From an uncultured Oscillospiraceae bacterium (lineage in GTDB: Bacteria > Bacillota > Clostridia > Oscillospirales > Oscillospiraceae): a DNA stretch of 12,844 nucleotides. Where the stretch lies: contig CAKUHJ010000044.1 in assembly GCA_934655935.1 (NCBI GenBank), positions 1-12,844 of the forward strand, written 5' to 3'. A program made the position numbers and the translations under genes. The first letter of the stretch is position 1. Each line of letters begins with the position of its first letter. The notes beneath the pieces are model-generated. The model worked only from the letters and a program-made list of their open reading frames with translations, made no database searches and was not told the DNA's origin. Below, one piece after another: positions 1 through 7,096 of the stretch.

Positions 1-19
1 ATAGTTTTTCGACAGTCTC

Positions 20-44
20 AGGCGGCGGGAATATCCCGCCGCCT
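20..44. terminator. GC-rich hairpin downstream of gltX, possible terminator
   Basis: An 11-bp perfect stem (20-30 pairing with 34-44) closes a 3-nt loop just beyond the gltX stop codon. Read in the gltX direction, the stem is not followed by a run of T; the next 20 nt are mixed and end in GAAAAAC. In the plus direction it is followed by an AT-rich but interrupted stretch (CTATTTATATTTA). It may end gltX transcripts, or those of a plus-strand gene to the left of the window, or stabilise the 3' end. As an intrinsic terminator it is imperfect in both directions. Confidence 0.45.
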
Positions 45-57
45 CAACTATTTATAT

Positions 58-1548
58 TTATTTGCTCAGAAGCGCGACGCCCTTGCGGATTCTCGCAAGC
101 GACTCGTCCTTTCCCAGCACGGCGCAAAGCTCCGTTGCGCCGCCGGGGGTGGAGGCCTTTCCGGATACGGCCACGCGCAGCGGCCAGAGAATCACGGAAT
201 TCTTGACGCCCTGCGCCTCGGCAAGCTTTACAAGCGCGTCGTAGAGGCTCTCGTTCGTCCAGGTTTCAAGCCCCTCCAGAACGGGAAGAATGGCCTGAAG
301 GGAGCTCAGGCTGTTTTCGAGCGTCGTTTTGGATTTCTTGTGCACATAGAGCGCCGGATCGTATTCCGGCAGCGTGTCCAGGAAGTCCACGCGCTGCGGA
401 AGGTCCGTCAGAATTTCGCACCGGGACTGCACCAGCGCGGCCACCGCGCGCAGGTCGATGGCGGGGTTGTGAATGGCGCCGCGCAGAATTGGCTCCGCTT
501 TTTCAAAGAAGGACTCGGGGCTGAGCTTCTTGATATATTCCGCGTTCATCCAGCGCAGCTTTTCAATGTCAAAGACGGCGGGAGATTTGGAAATACCAGA
601 AATGTCGAAAATTTCGGCAAGCTCCCCGAGTGTGAAGAACTCGCGCTCTGCATTTTCGCCCTTCGGGCTCCAGCCGAGCAGCGCCACATAGTTCAGAACC
701 GCGCTCGTCAGGTAGCCGGCGTTGATCAGATCCTCGTAGCTGGGGTCGCCGTGGCGCTTGGACATCTTGTGCTGCGCGTCGCGCATGACGGGCGAGCAGT
801 GCACATAGGTCGGCACCTGCCAGCCGAAGCCCTCGTAGAGAAGGTTATACTTCGGGGCGGAGGAGAGATATTCGCTGCCGCGGACGACGTGCGTGATGCC
901 CATGAGGTGGTCGTCGACGACGTTTGCAAAGTTGTAGGTCGGCAGGCCGTCGGACTTGAGAAGAACCTGGTCCTCCATCTCCTTGTTTTCCACAGTGATA
1001 TCGCCGAAGGAGACGTCGTGGAAGGTGGTGCTGCCCTCGTGCGGGATGCGCTGGCGGATGACATAGGGCTCGCCGGCCTCCACGCGCCGCAGCGCCTCGT
1101 CACAGGAAAGGTCCCGGCAGGCGCAGACATGCTTTCTGATCTGCTTGCCGTCCTCCTCGCTGCCGGACTCCTCCTCATCCTTCTGGCAGAAGCAGTAGTA
1201 CGCGCCGCCGCGCCGGACCAGAAGCTCGGCGTATTTTTTGAACAGGCCGCGCCGCTCGGTCTGCACATACGGGCCGACCGGGCCGCCGACGTCGGGACCT
1301 TCGTCATGGTCGAGGCCGCATTCGCGCAGCGTTTTATAAATGAGCTCCACCGCGCCGTCCACAAGTCGGCCCTGATCGGTATCTTCAATGCGGAGAATGA
1401 ACTTGCCGTGATGGCGGCGGGCAATCAGCCAGGTATAAAGCGCGGTACGAAGGTTTCCGACGTGCATGTAGCCCGTGGGGCTGGGCGCAAAGCGGGTGCG
1501 GACCTCGCCGGTCGGAATGCGCGCTTCCATTTCTTCAAAAAAATCCAT
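58..1548 (-). CDS. gltX: Glutamyl-tRNA synthetase
   Basis: This is a class I aminoacyl-tRNA synthetase that charges tRNA-Glu with glutamate in the cytoplasm using ATP. The encoded 496 residues match the usual bacterial length. The Rossmann-fold signature reads PSPTGYMHVGN (HIGH motif as HVGN, residues 29-32), and the second ATP motif is KMSKR at 261-265. A cysteine cluster (C119, C121, C142, C144, C149) lies in the insertion where many GluRS enzymes hold a zinc ion. The C-terminal third is the helical anticodon-binding region. An in-frame ATG exists 7 codons upstream (1569), but the ATG at 1548 has a perfect GGAGG (1556-1560) 7 nt ahead, so I prefer it. The gene diverges from trpS and has its own promoter (1581-1609). 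Whether the enzyme also mischarges tRNA-Gln for the amidotransferase route cannot be decided here. Confidence 0.97.
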   Translation of the reverse strand: MDFFEEMEARIPTGEVRTRFAPSPTGYMHVGNLRTALYTWLIARRHHGKFILRIEDTDQGRLVDGAVELIYKTLRECGLDHDEGPDVGGPVGPYVQTERRGLFKKYAELLVRRGGAYYCFCQKDEEESGSEEDGKQIRKHVCACRDLSCDEALRRVEAGEPYVIRQRIPHEGSTTFHDVSFGDITVENKEMEDQVLLKSDGLPTYNFANVVDDHLMGITHVVRGSEYLSSAPKYNLLYEGFGWQVPTYVHCSPVMRDAQHKMSKRHGDPSYEDLINAGYLTSAVLNYVALLGWSPKGENAEREFFTLGELAEIFDISGISKSPAVFDIEKLRWMNAEYIKKLSPESFFEKAEPILRGAIHNPAIDLRAVAALVQSRCEILTDLPQRVDFLDTLPEYDPALYVHKKSKTTLENSLSSLQAILPVLEGLETWTNESLYDALVKLAEAQGVKNSVILWPLRVAVSGKASTPGGATELCAVLGKDESLARIRKGVALLSK

Positions 1549-1580
1549 AGGGATGCCTCCATGCTTCAATCTTCTACCAT

Positions 1581-1609
1581 ACTATATCGTTTTTTTTACG
1601 GTTCGTCAA
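1581..1609 (-). promoter_or_regulatory. Sigma-A-type promoter of gltX
   Basis: Read on the minus strand, TTGACG (1604-1609) and TATAGT (1581-1586) are separated by exactly 17 nt. Each box matches the vegetative consensus at five of six positions. The spacer carries an A-tract of eight. The start codon is about 33 nt past the -10 box, so the leader is short and has no room for a T-box. Confidence 0.8.
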
Positions 1610-1616
1610 TGATGGA

Positions 1617-1645
1617 TTGCGAATTGAAGCGGCCTGTGCTATAAT
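1617..1645 (+). promoter_or_regulatory. Sigma-A-type promoter of the trpS unit
   Basis: TTGCGA (1617-1622) and a perfect TATAAT (1640-1645) are spaced by 17 nt. The -35 box lies only 7 bp from the -35 box of the divergent gltX promoter. The transcript leader to the trpS ATG would be only about 23 nt. It likely drives trpS and the closely spaced genes after it. Confidence 0.8.
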
Positions 1646-1674
1646 AGCATGAACTATAAGGCGAGGTGTTTGTC

Positions 1675-2667
1675 ATGGATACAAAAAAACGGATTTTTTC
1701 CGGCATTCAGCCCAGCGGCGATCTGACGCTCGGGTCATATATGGGCGCAATCAAGAACTGGGTCGCGCTGCAGGACGAATATGAGTGTCTGTACTGCATT
1801 GTGGATATGCACGCCATTACGGTGCGGCAGGTCCCGGCCGATCTGCGCAGAAGAAGCCTGGAGCAGCTGGCACAGTATGTGGCCTGCGGCCTTGACCCAA
1901 AGAAGAACGTCATGTTTATCCAGTCCCATGTGCCGCAGCACGCGGAGCTTGCGTGGGTGCTGGGCTGCTTTACGCCGTTCGGCGATCTTTCCCGCATGAC
2001 GCAGTTCAAGCAGAAGTCGCAGCAGCACGCCGACAACATTACCGCCGGCCTTTTTACCTACCCGGTGCTCATGGCCGCGGACATTCTGGTCTATCAGGCG
2101 GATCTGGTTCCCGTCGGCGAGGACCAGAAGCAGCACGTGGAGCTCTGCCGCGACATTGCCGCGCGCTTCAACTATCTCTATTCGGACACCTTTACGCTGC
2201 CGGAGCCCTTTATTCCGAAAATGGGCGCGCGGATTATGAGCCTTGGAAACCCGGAAAACAAAATGTCCAAGTCCGACCCGGACGGCTGTGTCTACCTGAT
2301 GGACAAGCCCGAGGACGTCATGCGCAAGTTCAAGCGCGCCGTGACTGACTGCGAAACGCTGGTGAAATTTGACCGCGTGAACAAGCCCGGCATCTCGAAC
2401 CTTCTGACCATCTACTGCGCGGCCACCGGCAAAACCATGGAGCAGGCGGAGGCCGAGTTCTCGGAGCAGGGCTACGGCGTCTTCAAGCCCGCCGTGGGCG
2501 AGGCCGTGGTGGAACTGCTGCGCCCGATCCGCGAGGAGACGACCCGCCTTCTGACCGACAAGGCCTATCTTGAGGGCATCTATAAGGAGGGCGCGGAGCA
2601 CGCGGCCTGGCTTGCGGAAAAAACGCTCCGCAAGGTCTATAAAAAGGTGGGCTTCGTAGCCCGGTAA
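1675..2667 (+). CDS. trpS: Tryptophanyl-tRNA synthetase
   Basis: This cytoplasmic class I synthetase activates tryptophan and loads it on tRNA-Trp. The 330 residues are the usual length of bacterial TrpRS. The N-terminus (FSGIQPSGDLTLGSYMGA) holds the HIGH-equivalent segment at residues 18-24, and KMSKS is at 196-200. Characteristic family segments follow, such as PVGEDQKQHVELCRD. A GTG three codons upstream (1666) is also in frame, but GAGG at 1663-1666 stands 8 nt before the ATG at 1675, which fits better. It is the first gene of a unit with the TagO-type transferase 13 bp downstream. In many Firmicutes trpS is governed by a T-box leader; here the leader is far too short for one. Confidence 0.97.
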   Translation: MDTKKRIFSGIQPSGDLTLGSYMGAIKNWVALQDEYECLYCIVDMHAITVRQVPADLRRRSLEQLAQYVACGLDPKKNVMFIQSHVPQHAELAWVLGCFTPFGDLSRMTQFKQKSQQHADNITAGLFTYPVLMAADILVYQADLVPVGEDQKQHVELCRDIAARFNYLYSDTFTLPEPFIPKMGARIMSLGNPENKMSKSDPDGCVYLMDKPEDVMRKFKRAVTDCETLVKFDRVNKPGISNLLTIYCAATGKTMEQAEAEFSEQGYGVFKPAVGEAVVELLRPIREETTRLLTDKAYLEGIYKEGAEHAAWLAEKTLRKVYKKVGFVAR

Positions 2668-2680
2668 AAGGAGTGGGAGT

Positions 2681-3799
2681 GTGAGCACACAGGAAGTCGT
2701 CACGCTGCTTCTGGCGATGGCGGTTGCCGCCGCAGCGTCCTATCTGACAACGCCGATGGTAAAGTCGCTGGCTGTCCGGGTCGGCGCAATTGACGTACCG
2801 AAGGACAACCGGCGCATGCACAAGGTGCCGATTCCGCGCATGGGCGGCCTTGCGATTTTCATTGCGTTTTTGCTTTCCGTGCTGATTTTCGCGAAAATCG
2901 ACCGGCAGATGCAGGGCATTCTGCTGGGCGCGGTCATGATTGTGATTCTGGGCGTGATGGACGATATCATGACGCTCAAGGCGATTCCGAAATTTCTGAT
3001 TCAGATTGCCGCCGCGGGCGTCGCGGTTTACCATGGCTGCGTCATTCATTTTCTTTCCAATCCGAACGTGTTCTCGGAGTCGACTTATGTAAACCTCGGC
3101 TGGCTCTCCATCCCCATTACGATCGTCTGGATTGTGGCCATCACAAACGCTGTGAACTTTATTGACGGGCTCGACGGGCTGGCCGTCGGCGTCTCGTCCA
3201 TTTCAACGGCTTCTTTGATTGTGATTGCGCTCATGGTGGGGGAGACCAATATTGCCGTGATCCTGTGCGCGCTGTTTGGTGCGTGCCTCGGCTTTATTCC
3301 CTACAATATGAATCCGGCCAAAATCTTCATGGGCGATTCCGGCTCGACGTTTCTGGGCTATATCCTGGCGACGCTCTCGGTGACGGGGCTTTTCAAAATG
3401 TATGCGATTATCTCCTTTGCCGTGCCGTTCCTGATTCTGGGCCTGCCGATTTTTGAAATCTGCTTTACGGTGCTCCGGCGGCTGGCAAAGGGCCAGAATC
3501 CCATGAAGGCCGACCGCGGCCATATTCACCACCGCCTGATCGACATGGGCTTTTCCCAGAAGCAGGCTGTGGCCATCGCCTATATGCTTACGGCGATTCT
3601 TGGTCTGGCGGCAGTTCTGCTGACAAGCTCCGGAGAGCTCAAGGCCCTGATTCTTCTGGGGGCGGTTTTCGTTGTGGGCGCGATCGGCATGAAGGTCATT
3701 TTCTCCGGCCATCCGGCCCATGAGGAGCCTGCGCAGAAGCAGGACCCGCCCGCACCGCAGAAACAGAAAGAGGAAGAGGAGGACAAACCGCATGCCTGA
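2681..3799 (+). CDS. tagO: Undecaprenyl-phosphate GlcNAc-1-phosphate transferase (TagO/WecA type)
   Basis: This polytopic membrane enzyme of the MraY/WecA family transfers GlcNAc-1-phosphate from UDP-GlcNAc to undecaprenyl phosphate. That is the first committed step of teichoic acid and related wall glycopolymers. The 372 residues include about ten or eleven hydrophobic segments. Family motifs are in order: DVPKDNRRMHKVPIPRMGG near residue 38, the DD motif (MDDIMTLK), NAVNFIDGLDGLA, MGDSGSTFLGY, and the cytoplasmic HIHH loop (DRGHIHHRL). The start is GTG with AAGGAG (2668-2673) 7 nt before it. The C-terminus is a highly charged Pro/Glu/Lys tail of about 30 residues that is not part of the enzyme core. 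It overlaps the epimerase gene by 8 bp, indicating translational coupling. The acceptor polymer is inferred, not shown. Confidence 0.93.
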   Translation: MSTQEVVTLLLAMAVAAAASYLTTPMVKSLAVRVGAIDVPKDNRRMHKVPIPRMGGLAIFIAFLLSVLIFAKIDRQMQGILLGAVMIVILGVMDDIMTLKAIPKFLIQIAAAGVAVYHGCVIHFLSNPNVFSESTYVNLGWLSIPITIVWIVAITNAVNFIDGLDGLAVGVSSISTASLIVIALMVGETNIAVILCALFGACLGFIPYNMNPAKIFMGDSGSTFLGYILATLSVTGLFKMYAIISFAVPFLILGLPIFEICFTVLRRLAKGQNPMKADRGHIHHRLIDMGFSQKQAVAIAYMLTAILGLAAVLLTSSGELKALILLGAVFVVGAIGMKVIFSGHPAHEEPAQKQDPPAPQKQKEEEEDKPHA

Positions 3800-4937
3800 A
3801 ATTAAAGTGATGTCCATCTTCGGCACGCGGCCGGAGGCCATTAAAATGGCGCCGCTGGTCAAGGCGCTGGAGCGCGCCGCGGGAATCCGGAGCCTGGTTT
3901 GTCTGACCGGGCAGCACCGCCAGATGCTGGACTCTGTGATGCAGACCTTTTCTCTGCAGGCAGACTTCGATCTGGATATCATGGAGCCCCGGCAGACGCT
4001 CTCTTCCATCACCTGCAAGACTGTTCTCGGCATGGACCGGGTTCTGGAGCAGGCGAAGCCCGATCTGGTGCTGGTGCACGGAGACACCTCCACGACGTTT
4101 GCAGGCGCGCTGTCCGCGTTTTACCATCAGGTGAAGGTCGGCCATGTCGAGGCGGGCCTTCGCACCTGGGACAAGTATTCTCCATTCCCAGAGGAGATGA
4201 ACCGCACGCTGGTAGGCGACATTGCCGATCTCCACTTTTCTCCGACGGCGGCGAACGCCGCGAACCTCCGGCGCGAGGCAATCGCCGGGGAAATCTTTGT
4301 CACCGGCAATACGGCCATCGACGCCATGCGCTATACCGTCCGTGAGGACTATCATTTTGAGACCGCGCTTCTGAATGAGCTGGATTATGTCAACCACAAG
4401 ATCATTGCCGTGACCTGCCACCGCCGGGAAAATTACGGAAAGCCCATGCAGGACGTCATGCAGACCCTGCTCCGCCTGACCGAGACCCACCCGGAGGTTG
4501 AGCTGGTCTATCCGGTGCATCTGAGTCCGGCTGTGCGCGAATGCGTATTTCCGATTCTGGGCGGGCATGAACGGATTCATCTGATTGAGCCCATCGACGT
4601 GCAGGAAATGCACAACCTGCTGGCCCGCTGCTACATGGTGATGACCGACTCCGGCGGCCTTCAGGAGGAGGCGCCCGCGCTCGGAAAGCCGGTTCTGGTC
4701 ATGCGGCGGGAAACCGAGCGGCCCGAGGCCGTGGCGGCCGGAACGGCCAGACTGGCCGGCGTCGAGCCGCAGGCGCTCTATGCGCTGGCAAGCGAGCTTC
4801 TGGACAGTCCGCAGGCCTACGCAAACATGTCAAAGGCCGTCAACCCCTACGGCGACGGCCATGCAAGCGAACGCATTGTCCAGGCAATTTCCTGGTATTT
4901 TGGCCTCGGCGCGCAGCGCCCGGCGGATTTCGGTTAA
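3792..4937 (+). CDS. wecB: UDP-N-acetylglucosamine 2-epimerase (non-hydrolysing)
   Basis: This cytosolic enzyme of the WecB/MnaA family interconverts UDP-GlcNAc and UDP-ManNAc, supplying ManNAc for teichoic-acid linkage units or capsule-like polymers. The 381 residues are full length. Family motifs are complete: FGTRPEAIKMAPLV at the N-terminus, TGQHRQML, HGDTST (D98), GHVEAGLRT (E120), PFPEEMNR (E134/E135), TCHRREN (H210), and the C-terminal GGLQEEAP and RRETERPEA segments that bind UDP. The ATG at 3792 is chosen because GAGGAGG (3776-3782) lies 9 nt upstream and the residues before it are an artefactual Arg-rich extension. The gene overlaps the preceding transferase gene, so the two are probably made together. 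The pair would give the lipid-linked GlcNAc and the donor needed for the next ManNAc transfer; no ManNAc transferase (TagA) is in the window. Confidence 0.95.
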   Translation: MPEIKVMSIFGTRPEAIKMAPLVKALERAAGIRSLVCLTGQHRQMLDSVMQTFSLQADFDLDIMEPRQTLSSITCKTVLGMDRVLEQAKPDLVLVHGDTSTTFAGALSAFYHQVKVGHVEAGLRTWDKYSPFPEEMNRTLVGDIADLHFSPTAANAANLRREAIAGEIFVTGNTAIDAMRYTVREDYHFETALLNELDYVNHKIIAVTCHRRENYGKPMQDVMQTLLRLTETHPEVELVYPVHLSPAVRECVFPILGGHERIHLIEPIDVQEMHNLLARCYMVMTDSGGLQEEAPALGKPVLVMRRETERPEAVAAGTARLAGVEPQALYALASELLDSPQAYANMSKAVNPYGDGHASERIVQAISWYFGLGAQRPADFG

Positions 4938-4966
4938 CCGGCGTACACGGAAGGGAGGTGACGCGT

Positions 4967-5728
4967 GTGGAGCGAAAAAAGCAGAATCTGCGAACACTGC
5001 TGCTGTTCGGCCTGTCTGCGCTTGCGCTCCTGGGCGTCATCTTCCTGCTGTTTTTCCGGGGGCTGGGCGCTTCCGAGCGGCAGACCATCGTCCTGCCGGA
5101 CGCCTCCACGGCGCAGCAGCAGGACCCGCCCGCGCAGCAGACTGCGCCGATGCTTCTGGACGTGAGCCGGGAGAATGCACAGAGCATTCTTGCCTCCCTC
5201 TCAAGGCCGGCGGCCTATCGCCAGAGCTTCCGGGCCGACGCCGGAACGGAGGATGACGAGTTTGAGCTGTCCGTGCAGCTCTGGGTCGACGGGGAGAAGC
5301 TGCGCGCGCAGCTGACCACGCCGAATGAGACCCGCTGCTACCTGACGGACGGGAAAACGCTCTACGTCTGGTATGAGGGCGACCGGGAGGCGGTCAGCTT
5401 TCCCGCGGACGATTCGCTCCGCATCGAGGAGCTGATCGGCGTTCCGATTTATGAAACGCTGCAGACGCTTTCCAAAACGCAGATCATCGACGCATCCTTC
5501 ACGCAGGATGGCGGCGCGGACTGCATTTATCTGAAGTCCATGCGCCACGGCGTGACGCGGGAATACTGGGTCGGGGTCAAGAGCGGGCTGCTCCGGGATT
5601 ATTCCATGGAGACGGATGGGCGCATTGTCTATACGCTCCACCAGGAGCAGCTGGAGCTGCTGGCCTCCGGAGACGAAGCGCTTTCAAGCGCGTTTTACCT
5701 GCCGGACGGCTCTGCGCCCTTTGCCTGA
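4967..5728 (+). CDS. Membrane-anchored extracytoplasmic protein of unknown function
   Basis: I do not recognise a named family. The 253-aa product has a short basic N-terminus (MERKKQNLR), one hydrophobic segment at about residues 9-30, a Gln/Pro-rich linker at about 40-60, then a globular part of about 190 residues. The signal segment lacks a lipobox cysteine, so it is probably a type II single-pass protein facing outside. The globular part has repeated aromatic beta-strand patterns such as LWVDGEKLRAQL, GKTLYVWYEGDR and YWVGVKSGLLRDY. These resemble the LolA/RseB-like half-barrel fold found in lipid-binding lipoproteins; this is a weak inference. GTG 4967 is chosen over GTG 4958 because GGGAGG (4953-4958) sits 8 nt ahead. 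It follows the epimerase by 29 bp, so a cell-envelope role fits. Its stop lies 4 bp from the stop of the opposing gene. Confidence 0.8.
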   Translation: MERKKQNLRTLLLFGLSALALLGVIFLLFFRGLGASERQTIVLPDASTAQQQDPPAQQTAPMLLDVSRENAQSILASLSRPAAYRQSFRADAGTEDDEFELSVQLWVDGEKLRAQLTTPNETRCYLTDGKTLYVWYEGDREAVSFPADDSLRIEELIGVPIYETLQTLSKTQIIDASFTQDGGADCIYLKSMRHGVTREYWVGVKSGLLRDYSMETDGRIVYTLHQEQLELLASGDEALSSAFYLPDGSAPFA

Positions 5729-5732
5729 GCCG

Positions 5733-6020
5733 CTACAGAAGAAGAAACGCGGCCGCGGTCAGGATGAGCCCGGTGGAGTCCTGCTCGTCGCAGTCCACCA
5801 GCAGCAGGAGCAGAATCAGCAGCACCAGCAGGTCCCCGGTGTCAATCTGCCGGGGAAGAAGCCGCTGAAGCCAGTTTTCCTTTCCCTGCGCCGCCGGCGC
5901 CGGAGCCTCGGCACAGGGCGGCGCGGGCGGAGGGGAAGGCGGAGGTCCGGCCGGCTGCGGAGCATCGATCAGAGTCTGGTGATAGACGCCGTTTGCGTCT
6001 GGAATATACCGGTTATACAT
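5733..6020 (-). CDS. Small Pro-rich protein with hydrophobic, acidic C-terminus (cassette gene 3)
   Basis: The product has 95 residues in three parts: an N-terminal MYNRYIPDANGVYHQ segment, a Pro/Ala-rich linker (about 21-44), and a C-terminal tail. The tail starts DTGDLLVLL, has a leucine run to about residue 75, an acidic break (DCDEQD, 76-81), and a second hydrophobic stretch to the last residue. From memory, tails of this GDLLLLL...DxDE...LLL kind recur in small uncharacterised clostridial proteins, but I cannot verify that here. A GAGGTG site (6025-6030) precedes the ATG, which supports expression. It is last in a three-gene minus-strand cassette, 22 bp after the middle gene. The function is unknown; membrane association or peripheral insertion is inferred from the tail. 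Confidence 0.78.
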   Translation of the reverse strand: MYNRYIPDANGVYHQTLIDAPQPAGPPPSPPPAPPCAEAPAPAAQGKENWLQRLLPRQIDTGDLLVLLILLLLLVDCDEQDSTGLILTAAAFLLL

Positions 6021-6042
6021 GCTGCACCTCGTTTCCGCGCCG

Positions 6043-6351
6043 CTATTTCAATACCGTTTCCGCCAGCCGGGAAAGCTTTGCAAGCTGCATGGCGCGCTCC
6101 AGCTTTGCCCGCCGCTCCGGCTTTAAAAATGGCTTGAGCGCCTGCAGCAGCGCCTCGTGCGGGCCCTGCTGCGCCGGCTTTGGAGGCGGCGCAGAGAGCG
6201 GCGGGGGCGGAGCCTCCCGCGGCGCGGCGGACGGCGGCGCTTCCTCCGGCGGCGCCGGGCCGAGGCCGAGCGCCTGCGCCATGCCGGAGAGCTTTTCCAG
6301 CTGCTGCGGGTCGGACAGAACCCCGCGGAGCATTGCTTCGAGATCTTCCAT
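6043..6351 (-). CDS. Small helical protein with Pro-rich linker (cassette gene 2)
   Basis: This 102-aa protein of unknown function has a helical N-terminus of about 30 residues (MEDLEAMLRGVLSDPQQLEK), a Pro/Ala/Glu linker at about 31-62 with runs of four prolines, and a basic helical C-terminus. The C-terminus includes the segment LKPFLKPERRAKLERAMQLA. No signal peptide or membrane segment is visible. It starts 5 bp after the stop of the upstream cassette gene and has no convincing ribosome site of its own, so translation is probably coupled. The Pro-rich linker resembles in composition, but not in order, that of the next gene. The same-strand packing and similar composition argue that the three products work together. 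Confidence 0.75.
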   Translation of the reverse strand: MEDLEAMLRGVLSDPQQLEKLSGMAQALGLGPAPPEEAPPSAAPREAPPPPLSAPPPKPAQQGPHEALLQALKPFLKPERRAKLERAMQLAKLSRLAETVLK

Positions 6352-6356
6352 AGCGC

Positions 6357-6581
6357 TCAGCGGTTCAGCCGCGCAAGAAGCGCCCGGACCTCCTCTGTTT
6401 CCATCACGGGCGAAAGAAGCCGCTGGACGCCGGCGGCATCGCCGCCTTGCAGCATCGCCGCAGCCCGCTGCAGCAGGCCCGGATATTTTTGCTGCAGCAG
6501 CGCCAGAAGCTGCCGCCCCTCGGCGGTTCCGAGCACGCGCTGGAGCTTCTGCGCGTCAAAAACGGGTATGTTCTGATCCAT
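6357..6581 (-). CDS. Small all-helical protein (cassette gene 1)
   Basis: The product has 74 residues and begins MDQNIPVFDAQKLQRVLGT. It is predicted largely alpha-helical, with two similar helical halves rich in Leu, Gln and Arg (GRQLLALLQQKYPGLLQRA, then VRALLARLNR at the end). There is no signal peptide, membrane segment or cysteine. AGGGGG (6591-6596 on the opposite strand) lies 9 nt before the ATG, supporting a real start. It is the first gene of the cassette and diverges from the metallophosphoesterase gene with under 50 bp between starts, so its promoter must lie at or inside the opposing gene. I see no clear vegetative promoter there. The function is unknown; a developmental role such as sporulation is only a guess from context. 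Confidence 0.75.
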   Translation of the reverse strand: MDQNIPVFDAQKLQRVLGTAEGRQLLALLQQKYPGLLQRAAAMLQGGDAAGVQRLLSPVMETEEVRALLARLNR

Positions 6582-6628
6582 GTTGCGAATCCCCCTTTTC
6601 TATGAGATATGCGCAGGCGAAGGAAAGT

Positions 6629-7084
6629 GTGACAGCTTTGAAGATTCTTGTTTTTTCAGATTCCCATGGCCTTCTGGGCTATTTATATGACGCCATCGAG
6701 GCGGAAATGCCGGATGTGGTGCTTCATCTCGGCGACCATCTGCGGGACGCCGAGGCGATAGAGGCCGCGTTTGACCGGCCGGAATTCTATATGGTAGCCG
6801 GCAACTGCGACTACGACGCGGCCGGCCAGACCGAGCGGCTGCTGGAGCTGGACGGAGTGCGGATTTTTATGACGCACGGGCACCGTTACGGCGTAAAAAT
6901 GCGCTTGGACTCGCTCTGCGCCCGCGCGGAGAGCCTGGGCGCGCAGCTTGCGCTCTTCGGGCATACGCACCAGCCGCTTCTGGAGCAGCGGGGCGGCCTG
7001 TGGCTTCTGAATCCGGGGGCCGGAGGCTATGGATGGATTGAAACGCGGCAGGGAAGCTTTACCTGCCGGCTGAAAAAAGAATAG
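6629..7084 (+). CDS. YfcE/MJ0936-type metallophosphoesterase
   Basis: This small cytoplasmic calcineurin-like phosphoesterase (YfcE family) hydrolyses phosphomonoesters or phosphodiesters with two bound metals. The natural substrate is not known for most members. All metal motifs are present: SDSHG (D11, H13), GDHLRDAE, GNCD at about 58-61, THGHRYG, and FGHTH (H112, H114). The length of 151 aa is normal. The start is uncertain. ATG 6602 has no ribosome site; GTG 6629 has AAGGA (6620-6624) 4 nt upstream; TTG 6638 would give the classical MKILVFSDSHG N-terminus but with long spacing. I use 6629. The gene is 12 bp ahead of coaX and probably co-transcribed. In many Firmicutes this family sits beside the nucleotide-triphosphatase gene rdgB, which is absent here. 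Confidence 0.88.
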   Translation: MTALKILVFSDSHGLLGYLYDAIEAEMPDVVLHLGDHLRDAEAIEAAFDRPEFYMVAGNCDYDAAGQTERLLELDGVRIFMTHGHRYGVKMRLDSLCARAESLGAQLALFGHTHQPLLEQRGGLWLLNPGAGGYGWIETRQGSFTCRLKKE

Positions 7085-7096
7085 GAGGCGCGAACG

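Noticed and set aside
340..1644. 434-codon open frame on the plus strand opposite gltX
   Set aside because: It mirrors the GC-rich gltX codons, has no ribosome site and a low-complexity His/Arg/Ala-rich product; gltX is unmistakable.
1735..2703. 322-codon minus-strand open frame opposite trpS
   Set aside because: It has His/Arg/Leu-rich composition, no ribosome site, and trpS has KMSKS and full length.
3696..4613. 305-codon minus-strand open frame opposite the epimerase gene
   Set aside because: It is a shadow of a gene with complete family motifs.
5993..6628. Long in-frame N-terminal extension of the phosphoesterase (about 200 codons)
   Set aside because: It runs antisense through two cassette genes, has Ser/Arg/Ala-rich junk composition, and the enzyme's normal N-terminus lies at 6629-6638.
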